From: Ramlibacter alkalitolerans
Lineage (GTDB): Bacteria; Pseudomonadota; Gammaproteobacteria; Burkholderiales; Burkholderiaceae_C
DNA: 64,000 nt
Assembly: GCF_016722765.1 (NCBI RefSeq)
Contig: NZ_JAEQND010000004.1
Span: 349,191-413,190, forward strand
Direction: 5' to 3'
Both the position numbers and the translations under genes were made by a program. Under the pieces are notes generated by a model. That model was not told where the DNA came from and did no database searches. It saw only the letters and a program-made list of their open reading frames with translations. How positions within the stretch are numbered: position 1 is the stretch's first letter; each line of letters starts with the position of its first letter. Shown here piece by piece: positions 42,645 to 49,343 of the stretch.

Positions 42645-43562
42645 TCAGGCGGCCAGGGCCGCGGATGCAGACGGACGCAGGCCGCGCACAGCGGCGGCGC
42701 CGAGTTCGGGGATGCGGGCAGCGTCCGGCACACCGAGCTGGGCCCACAGCGCCAGCGCCTCGGCGCCGCTGCCGGCCGCCACCAGCCGCGCCGCCAGGCC
42801 GGCGTGCTCCTGTTCGAGGGAGTCCAGCGTCAGCGGGCGCGAGGTGGCCGCGCGGGTGACCGCCTGGATCGCCGCGGCGCGGAAGGCCCGCACGTCGTCC
42901 TCCACCAGCGCATCGCAGTCCCCGGTGAGGAAGCGGTGCTTGCCGCCCGTGGTGCGCCACACCAGGGCGCGATCGCGCGCGTCGAACTCCTCGACGCCGT
43001 GCGAGGCCTCGATCACCTCCGGCCCGGACATGGCCAGCCGGCCGATGTCGCTCATCACGATGCGGTCGGTGCAGCGCGCCACGATGCCCATGCCGCCGAA
43101 ACACCCGTTGGCGCCGCCGATCAGCGTGACGACGGGAATGCCGGCAGCCCGCACGTCGAGCACGGCGCGCATGACCTCGGAGACGGCGATCAGGCCGGCG
43201 TTCGCCTCGTGCAGGCGCACGCCGCCGGACTCGGCCAGCAGCAGCACCGCCTGCGGTCGATCGCGCAGGGCCCGCCGCAGCACCCCGACCAGCTTGGCGC
43301 CATGCACCTCGCCCACGCCGCCCCCCATGAAGGCGCCCTCCTGCGCGGCCACGAACACCTCGCGCTCCTGCAGCCGGGCGCGGCCGATGGCGACGCCATC
43401 GTCGAAGGAGGTCGGCACGCCCAGCTGCGCCAGGTGCGGACTCGTGACCCGCTTCGAAGGCGGCAGCCACTCGTGGAAGCTGCCGGCGTCCAGCACGTGG
43501 CCGAGCCGTTCGCGCGCGCTGCACTCCGCGTAGCTGATGCGTCTTGCGCCGCTGTTCTTCAT
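42645..43562 (-). CDS. mdcD: Malonate decarboxylase beta subunit
   Basis: A 305-residue carboxyltransferase-type subunit. It carries FMGGGVGEVHGAKLVG near 77-92 and GGANGCFGGMGIVA, which form oxyanion loops, and ESGGVRLHEAN. With MdcE it catalyses the decarboxylation of malonyl-ACP to acetyl-ACP. The start overlaps the mdcC stop by four bases. Confidence 0.93.
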   Translation of the reverse strand: MKNSGARRISYAECSARERLGHVLDAGSFHEWLPPSKRVTSPHLAQLGVPTSFDDGVAIGRARLQEREVFVAAQEGAFMGGGVGEVHGAKLVGVLRRALRDRPQAVLLLAESGGVRLHEANAGLIAVSEVMRAVLDVRAAGIPVVTLIGGANGCFGGMGIVARCTDRIVMSDIGRLAMSGPEVIEASHGVEEFDARDRALVWRTTGGKHRFLTGDCDALVEDDVRAFRAAAIQAVTRAATSRPLTLDSLEQEHAGLAARLVAAGSGAEALALWAQLGVPDAARIPELGAAAVRGLRPSASAALAA

Positions 43563-43891
43563 GGCTGTCCTCCGGGCAGTTCGGCGGCCGCCTGCGCCAG
43601 CCGCAGGCTGACCACCGCGGGCGTCGCGCCCATGTCGTGGATGGAGACCTGCACGCCGGCGAGCGCGTGCCGCTGGTGGAAGTCCTGGATCACCGCCTCC
43701 CAGATCGCACCGAAGCCGCGTGCCGAGGTCTCCACATGGAAGCGGCAGCTGCCGCCGGTGCCCGGTTCCAGCAGCACTTCGAGGTTGCCGGAACCGACCA
43801 CGCCCACCAGGATGGGCGCGAAGGCGCCGGGCGCGTGGCGGCCGACCAGTTCGTAGTCCAGGCGTTCGATGCCGGGTGTCATGTTGCTCAT
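43559..43891 (-). CDS. mdcC: Malonate decarboxylase acyl carrier protein (delta subunit)
   Basis: A 110-residue carrier protein. The serine expected to take the triphosphoribosyl-dephospho-CoA group is Ser34 in GVVGSGNLEVLLEP. The start was set at 43891, 7 bases after mdcA. It is slightly longer than the roughly 99-residue Klebsiella MdcC. It moves acetyl and malonyl between MdcA, MdcDE and MdcH. Confidence 0.92.
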   Translation of the reverse strand: MSNMTPGIERLDYELVGRHAPGAFAPILVGVVGSGNLEVLLEPGTGGSCRFHVETSARGFGAIWEAVIQDFHQRHALAGVQVSIHDMGATPAVVSLRLAQAAAELPGGQP

Positions 43892-43898
43892 GGGATGC

Positions 43899-45581
43899 CT
43901 ACCAGTTGCGAAAGCGTGCGGGCGGGCGGTACATGCCACCCGATGCGTCGACGAGATCGCGCATCGAGCGCGCGGCGAGCAGGTTGCGGGTGGCGTCGCG
44001 CGTGTCGATGCCCAGGTCCTCGGGCCGGCGGATGACGCCGCGGTCGCGCAGGTTCTCCACCATGCGCCGGTCGCGCGCCAGGCCCACCGGGGTGTAGCCC
44101 GCGACGCCGCGCACCGCCTGCTCGCGCTCCTCGTCGGTGCGCACCAGCAGCAGGTTGGCGATGCCTTCCTCGGTGAGGACGTGCGTGACGTCCTCGCCGT
44201 AGATCATGATCGGCGGCAGCGCCATGCCGGCCTGCTCCTGCAGGGTCCACGCGTCGAGCCGCTCCACGAAGGCGGGCTGCATGTGCTCGCGGAAGGTCTC
44301 CACCATCTGCACCACGAGCTTCTGGCCGCGCGGCGTGCCGGCCGCTCCGGTGCGCCCGCTGCGGGCCTCGCGCCCGGCCTTGAGCCAGGCGGGGCTCGCG
44401 TGGCGGCGGCCGCGGGCATCCGCGCCCATGTTGGGTGCGCCGCCGAAACCGGTGATGCGCCCCAGCGTGGCGGTGGAGCTGTTGGCCTGCAGGTCCATCT
44501 GCAGCGTCGAGCCGATGAACAGGTCGCAGGCGTAGTGGCCGGCCGCCTGGCTGAAGGCGCGGTTGCTGCGCAGGCTGCCGTCGGCGCCGGTGAAGAACAC
44601 GTCGGAGCGCGCGCGGATGTAGTCCTCCATGCCCAGCTCCGAGCCGAAGGAGTGGATCGACTCCACCCAGCCCGCCTCGATCGCCGGGATCAGCGCCGGA
44701 TGCGGGTTCAGCGCCCAGTGGCGGCAGATCTTGCCCCGCAGGCCCAGCGACTCGCCGTAGGTGGGCAGCAGCAGCTCGATGGCCGCCGTGTCGAAGCCGA
44801 TGCCGTGATTGAGGCGCTGCACGCCGTACTCGGCATACACGCCCTTGATCGCCATCATCGCCATCAGCACCTGGATCTCGCTGATCTGGGCCGGGTCGCG
44901 CGTGAACAGCGGCTCGATGAAGTGCGGCCGCGGCGCCTTGACGACGAAGCTCACCCAGTCGGCCGGGATGTCGATGCGCGGCAGCGTGGTCGTCGCGCCG
45001 TCGACCAGCTCGTTGACCTGCGCGATCACGATGCCGCCCGAGAACGCCGTCGCCTCGACGATGGCCGGGGTGTCCTCGGTGTTCGGCCCGGTATAGAGGT
45101 TGCCCTGCGCATCGGCAGCCTGCGCCGCGACCAGCGCGATCCTGGGCGTGAGGTCGACGAAGTAGCGGGCGAAGAGTTCGAGGTAGGTGTGGATCGCGCC
45201 GATCTCGATGCGGCGGGCGGCCACCAGCTTGGCCAGCCGCGCACCTTGCGGGCCCGAGAAGCTGAAGTCCAGCCGGCTGGCGATCCCGGCTTCGAAGAGG
45301 TCGAGGTGCTCGGGCAGCGCCAGCACCGACTGCACCATGTGCAGGTCATGGACCCGCTGCGGGTCCACCTGCGTGAGCGAGCGCGCCAGGAAGTCGGCCT
45401 GCTTCTGGTTGTTGCCTTCCAGGCAGACGCGGTCGCCGGGCTGCAGCGTCGCTTCCAGCAGTTGCACGATGGCGTCGGTCGCGACGACCTTGCCGGCCAG
45501 GCGCGGGCCGAGCGCGTGCGCGGCGCGGGCCAGCCGGTCCGCCCGGTCGATGGCCTTGGTGTTCCAGTTCAGACGGTCCAT
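43899..45581 (-). CDS. mdcA: Malonate decarboxylase alpha subunit (acetyl-S-ACP:malonate ACP transferase)
   Basis: This 560-residue subunit swaps acetyl for malonate on MdcC. The sequence has the long MdcA layout: GDRVCLEGNNQKQADFLA near 45-62, GGAPNMGADARGRRHASPAW near 380, and a C-terminal RDATRNLLAARSM. The start ATG at 45581 fits the family N-terminus (DRLNWNTK); an in-frame ATG upstream would enter madM. Gap to madM is eight bases. Confidence 0.95.
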   Translation of the reverse strand: MDRLNWNTKAIDRADRLARAAHALGPRLAGKVVATDAIVQLLEATLQPGDRVCLEGNNQKQADFLARSLTQVDPQRVHDLHMVQSVLALPEHLDLFEAGIASRLDFSFSGPQGARLAKLVAARRIEIGAIHTYLELFARYFVDLTPRIALVAAQAADAQGNLYTGPNTEDTPAIVEATAFSGGIVIAQVNELVDGATTTLPRIDIPADWVSFVVKAPRPHFIEPLFTRDPAQISEIQVLMAMMAIKGVYAEYGVQRLNHGIGFDTAAIELLLPTYGESLGLRGKICRHWALNPHPALIPAIEAGWVESIHSFGSELGMEDYIRARSDVFFTGADGSLRSNRAFSQAAGHYACDLFIGSTLQMDLQANSSTATLGRITGFGGAPNMGADARGRRHASPAWLKAGREARSGRTGAAGTPRGQKLVVQMVETFREHMQPAFVERLDAWTLQEQAGMALPPIMIYGEDVTHVLTEEGIANLLLVRTDEEREQAVRGVAGYTPVGLARDRRMVENLRDRGVIRRPEDLGIDTRDATRNLLAARSMRDLVDASGGMYRPPARFRNW

Positions 45582-45589
45582 GGTGGTCT

Positions 45590-46354
45590 TCAGGCGATGA
45601 GCGCCTTGGTGGCGAAGAACAGGACGGAGGGGCCCATGAGGCAACCGAGCCCGGTGTGGAAGGTGGCGACCAGCGCGCCGTACGGCACCAGCTTGCGATC
45701 GGTGGCGGCCAGGCCGGCCGATACGCCGCTGACCGTGCCTGCCAGGCCGCCGAACACCATCGCGGAACGCGGCGTGCGCAGCACCAGGAAGCGCGCCGCG
45801 ATCGGCGTGCCCACCATCACGATGATCGCCTTGACCAGTCCGGTGGCGATGCTGAGCGCCATCACGTCCGGGCTGGCGCCGATGGCCGCGCCCGTGACCG
45901 GGCCCACGATGTAGGTGACGGCACCGGCGCCGATGGTGGTCATGCTGACCGCGTCCGAATACCCGAAGGCGCGCGCCACGCAGGCACCGACGATGAAGGG
46001 CAGCACGGTACCGAGCAGCAGCGACACCGCCCCGACCAGGCCGGCCTTGCGCGCCTCGGTGGCCTGCACTTCGAAGGCCGTCGCGACGATGGCGAAGTCC
46101 CGCAGCATCGCGCCGCCCATCAGGCCGATGCCGCCGAACAGCGACAGGTCGGCCAGGCCCTTGTGGCCGCCGGAGACCTTGCCACCCCAGTACGCGAGTG
46201 CCAGGCCGATCACGATGGCGATCGCCGATCCGTGCACGCGGCCGAAGGTCAGGCGGCGCGAGATCTGGCCGGAGAGGAGGACGATCACGCCGACCAGGGC
46301 GAAGGCCGCGACGAGGCCGTTGTGCAGGGCTGCTTTTTCGAGGATGTCGAGCAT
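45590..46354 (-). CDS. madM: Malonate transporter MadM subunit
   Basis: A 254-residue polytopic membrane protein, the usual length for MadM. It has about eight hydrophobic segments, including LVAAFALVGVIVLLSG and a conserved GGIGLMGGAMLRDFAIVATA. With MadL it forms the two-component malonate:cation symporter. I took ATG 46354, with GGAG seven bases ahead, over GTG 46363, which overlaps the madL stop but lies on the ribosome site. Confidence 0.93.
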   Translation of the reverse strand: MLDILEKAALHNGLVAAFALVGVIVLLSGQISRRLTFGRVHGSAIAIVIGLALAYWGGKVSGGHKGLADLSLFGGIGLMGGAMLRDFAIVATAFEVQATEARKAGLVGAVSLLLGTVLPFIVGACVARAFGYSDAVSMTTIGAGAVTYIVGPVTGAAIGASPDVMALSIATGLVKAIIVMVGTPIAARFLVLRTPRSAMVFGGLAGTVSGVSAGLAATDRKLVPYGALVATFHTGLGCLMGPSVLFFATKALIA

Positions 46355-46359
46355 GGCGG

Positions 46360-46776
46360 TCACTCCGCTTCGGCGAGCAAGGGGTTGTCGTGCAGCACCG
46401 GGACCGGCGCCGGGTCTTCTTCGCGGCGCTCCGACCGGTTGATCGCGGAGATCACGCCGGCGCACACGGCCACGGCGGTGACGGCGGACAGCACCGCCAC
46501 CGGGCCGCCGCGCAGCGCGGCGACCATGTCCTGCTGCGCGGCCATCGCCACCACCACGGGGATGTAGAGCGCGCCCCAGTATTCGACGCCCAGTTCCGTG
46601 AGCTTCGGCAGGATCTCCCGCCTCTGCATGAACAGGCGGGCGGCAATCAGCAGCAGCATCGCGATGCCGACCCCGCCGACGTTCGTCTTGACGCCCAGCG
46701 CCTGCCCGAGCAGGTCGCCCAGGAAAATGCCCAGGAGGTGGCAGGTTGCCAGCAGGGCCGTGCCATATATGATCAT
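46360..46776 (-). CDS. madL: Malonate transporter MadL subunit
   Basis: A 138-residue protein with four hydrophobic segments and the MadL opening MIIYGTALLATCHLLGIFLG. First gene of the nine-gene malonate operon; its start lies in a less GC-rich patch (ATATATGATCATTT) facing the divergent mdcR. Together with MadM it imports malonate. Confidence 0.93.
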   Translation of the reverse strand: MIIYGTALLATCHLLGIFLGDLLGQALGVKTNVGGVGIAMLLLIAARLFMQRREILPKLTELGVEYWGALYIPVVVAMAAQQDMVAALRGGPVAVLSAVTAVAVCAGVISAINRSERREEDPAPVPVLHDNPLLAEAE

Positions 46777-46867
46777 TTGCGGTCGTCTCCGAGAAGCGGG
46801 CTCCACTTGCGCATGGAGTTGCCGTGCCCGCATCTTCGAAGAGGCGGCCGCCGTGCGCCATTCGCCT

Positions 46868-46899
46868 TCCATTGAGGCAGCCTTCAGCATCCATTGAGG
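46868..46899 (+). promoter_or_regulatory. Direct repeat TCCATTGAGG x2, candidate MdcR site
   Basis: TCCATTGAGG occurs at 46868-46877 and 46890-46899, a 22-base period (two helical turns). The second copy merges with the mdcR ribosome site (GAGGAG), so binding would block mdcR translation or transcription. The madL start is 92 bases away. Confidence 0.5.
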
Positions 46900-46910
46900 A
46901 GCGTGGGGAC

Positions 46911-47849
46911 GTGATCAACCTGAGCCGCTTCGACCTGGTCTCGCTGCGCCTGTTCGTGGCGGTGGTCGATGCCGGCAGCCTCACCGCGGGCGCGGAGCGC
47001 TTCGGCACGTCGCTGGCGGCGGCCAGCAAGCGCATCGCGGAGCTGGAGCAGCACTGCGGAGTCGCGCTCCTCCAGCGCACGCAACGCGGCGTCACGGCAA
47101 CCTCCGACGGCCAGACCCTGCACCGGCACGCGATCGAGGTCATCGCCCGCCTCGAGCAGCTGGCGCAGGCCGTCGACGATTTCCAGTCGGGCGCCTCGGG
47201 GCACCTGCGGCTGTGTGCCAATCCTTCCGCGGTCGGCGGCTTCCTGCCCCGCGTCCTCGCCGGCTACGCGCAGCGTTATCCCAGGGTCACCATCGACCTC
47301 GAGGACGCACTCAGCGAAGACGGCATCCGTGCGGTGCAGAAGGGCTTGATGGAGCTCGCCGTCATCGGCGACAACGTGCCGTGCGAGGGCCTGGAGACAG
47401 TCGTCTGCAACGTCGACCGCCTGGTCCTGCTGGTGCCCGAAGGCCATGGCCTCGCCGGGGCGGCCCAGGTGGGCGTGGAGAAGGCGTTCGACCACGACCT
47501 CGTCACGCTGGCGCGGAGCGCGTCGCTCACCCGCAAGGTGATGGCCGCCGCCGACGCCGTGCAGCGCACGCCGCGCATCCGCGTGCAGGTGCGCAGCTTC
47601 GACGGCATGTGCCGCATGGTGGCGGCGGGGCTGGGGCTGGCGATCCTGCCGCAGGCGGCAGCGGCGGTCTACGCCGACGCGCTAGGACTCGTGCAGGTGC
47701 GGCTGGAGGGCGTGGCGACCGAGCGCGTGCTGCTGCTGGCCATGCGGCGGCGCTCCGAGCTGTCGGCCGCGGCGTCGGCGCTGGTGGAGATGATCGAAGG
47801 CGAGGCGGCGGCCGGCATCGTGCCGCCGACCATGCATCAGAGCGAGTAG
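46911..47849 (+). CDS. mdcR: LysR-family regulator of malonate genes
   Basis: A 312-residue LysR protein divergent from madL, the standard place of mdcR. The HTH reads FDLVSLRLFVAVVDAGSLTA then FGTSLAAASKRIAELE. The start is GTG at 46911, preceded by GAGGAG; the open frame upstream to 46824 is unlike LysR. The final 13 bases overlap the convergent ABC binding-protein gene. The likely effector is malonate. Confidence 0.88.
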   Translation: MINLSRFDLVSLRLFVAVVDAGSLTAGAERFGTSLAAASKRIAELEQHCGVALLQRTQRGVTATSDGQTLHRHAIEVIARLEQLAQAVDDFQSGASGHLRLCANPSAVGGFLPRVLAGYAQRYPRVTIDLEDALSEDGIRAVQKGLMELAVIGDNVPCEGLETVVCNVDRLVLLVPEGHGLAGAAQVGVEKAFDHDLVTLARSASLTRKVMAAADAVQRTPRIRVQVRSFDGMCRMVAAGLGLAILPQAAAAVYADALGLVQVRLEGVATERVLLLAMRRRSELSAAASALVEMIEGEAAAGIVPPTMHQSE

Positions 47850-48745
47850 CCCAGGAGCATCGCCACGCCCGCTTCCTTGTTCGGGCGGGTGAAGCTGTCC
47901 CGCGTCAGGCGGCTCATCTGGAGGTTCATGCGCTCGGTCGTGAACCACTTGCGGTAGATCGTGTTGATCTCGCCGCCCGCGTAGAGCCGCGACAGCGTGC
48001 GGTCCACCACGGCGCCCAGCGCGGTGTCGCCCTTGCGCATCATGATCGCGTACGGTTCGACCGACAGCACCACGCTGCTCAAGTCCAGCCGGTCGAGCGC
48101 GTTGTCGTGCGACGCCAGGCCCAGCAGCAGGGAATCGTCCTGCGGGAAGGCGCGCACCTTGCCCTCCTTGAGCGCCTGGTACGCCTCCACGTTGCTCGCG
48201 AAGGTCGTCAGCTGCATCTTCACCTCGCTCACATTGAGCTGCGTGAAGAGCTTTTCGGAGGTGGTGCCCTTGCTCAGCGCCACCGGCAGGCCGCCGAGGT
48301 CCTTCACCGATTCGACCTTCGTGCCCTTGGGGACGAGCACGCGGATGCCCGCAACGAAGACGGTGTAGCTGAAGGCGACCTTCTCCTGGCGGGCCTTGGT
48401 GTTCGTGGTGGAACCGCATTCGAGGTCGATCTCGCCGGTCTCGAGCTTCGGGATGCGTTCGGCGCCCGAGACGACCTTGTAGCTCACCGCCAGATCGGGC
48501 AGCTTGAGCGTGCGCTTGATCTCATCGACGACGGCGAGGCACAGGTCGACCGAGTAGCCCACGGGTTGCTTCTGCTCGTTGAGGAACGAGAACGGGCGTG
48601 CGGCTTCGCGCACGCCCAGCGTGATCGCCCGGGTTTCCTTGATGCGCGCCAGCGTATCGGCAGGCACCTGCGCATGGGAGGAGGAAGCGAAGACGAACGA
48701 GGCGCACGCGGCCAGCGGCAGCGAGAGAAGGCGAAACGGGGGCAT
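47837..48745 (-). CDS. Amino-acid-type ABC transporter substrate-binding protein (family 3)
   Basis: A 302-residue periplasmic binding protein: signal peptide to about 25 (SSSHAQ), then TRAITLGVREAARPFSFLN and the LECGSTTNT segment typical of glutamate/aspartate GltI-like receptors. No permease or ATPase gene is adjacent, so it is an orphan receptor in this window. It is tail-to-tail with mdcR, and functional linkage to malonate is doubtful. Confidence 0.88.
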   Translation of the reverse strand: MPPFRLLSLPLAACASFVFASSSHAQVPADTLARIKETRAITLGVREAARPFSFLNEQKQPVGYSVDLCLAVVDEIKRTLKLPDLAVSYKVVSGAERIPKLETGEIDLECGSTTNTKARQEKVAFSYTVFVAGIRVLVPKGTKVESVKDLGGLPVALSKGTTSEKLFTQLNVSEVKMQLTTFASNVEAYQALKEGKVRAFPQDDSLLLGLASHDNALDRLDLSSVVLSVEPYAIMMRKGDTALGAVVDRTLSRLYAGGEINTIYRKWFTTERMNLQMSRLTRDSFTRPNKEAGVAMLLGYSL

Positions 48746-48880
48746 GGGTACTGCGGAGGGGACGGAAGAATCGGCCCGGAGCGAGACTCCGGGAAAACCC
48801 TGAGTCTAAGCGCAACGGTGGATGGGTGCAGCACGGGCGATGAATGCCCGCCGAAGGTGCCGGCGCGTGCCCTCGTCCCG

Positions 48881-48916
48881 CCCCTCTCCCCGGCGCGCGC
48901 GCCCGAGGGAGAGGGG
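48881..48916. repeat. GC-rich palindrome (CCCCTCTCCC...GGGAGAGGGG)
   Basis: Perfect 10-base arms separated by 16 bases lie in the 200-base gap between two minus-strand genes. Such CTCTCCC/GGGAGAG palindromes are dispersed intergenic repeats in many betaproteobacteria and may end transcription of the 48946-54239 genes. Confidence 0.5.
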
Positions 48917-48945
48917 GGGAAACCCGGCTCCTGCCGCGCAGGCTC

Positions 48946-49332
48946 CTACTTGCCGCACACCTGCGCCAGCACCGCGGCGCGCGCCGAGCCGGGATCGATG
49001 GCTTCCCAGTCGCCGTCGATGCGGGGGGCATCGAGCGCGCGGCCTTCGCCCATCTGCCCTTCGAAGGGCTGTTGCACGATCACCCGCCCGCGCTCGGCGG
49101 CGCAGTCGTACTGGGTCTGGCTCTTTGCCGAACGAAAGACGCGGTCGCTGGCGCTGGTGGCGGCCCGCCGGAAATCGCGCAGCTCCCACAAGGTGGCCAC
49201 GTGCGCCGTGTGCTCCACGCTCGCGGGGTCGTAGTAGGCGATGGCTTCCGGGTCCTCGGCCACCCGCACCCAGGACGCCATCGCGGCACAACTCATGGTG
49301 GCGCAGCACAGCGCCAGGACAGGCTTCTTCAT
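48946..49332 (-). CDS. Small exported protein, surface-adhesin-E-like
   Basis: A 128-residue protein with a signal peptide (KKPVLALCCATMSCAAMAS). The mature part resembles the Adhesin_E domain: WVRVAEDPEAIAYYDPASVE, a tryptophan (LWELRDF), and KSQTQYDCAAERGR with one late cysteine pair. This is a periplasmic or surface domain of unknown ligand. It lies 11 bases after the peroxidase gene and is likely co-transcribed. Confidence 0.65.
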   Translation of the reverse strand: MKKPVLALCCATMSCAAMASWVRVAEDPEAIAYYDPASVEHTAHVATLWELRDFRRAATSASDRVFRSAKSQTQYDCAAERGRVIVQQPFEGQMGEGRALDAPRIDGDWEAIDPGSARAAVLAQVCGK

Positions 49333-49343
49333 CGCAGCTCTCC

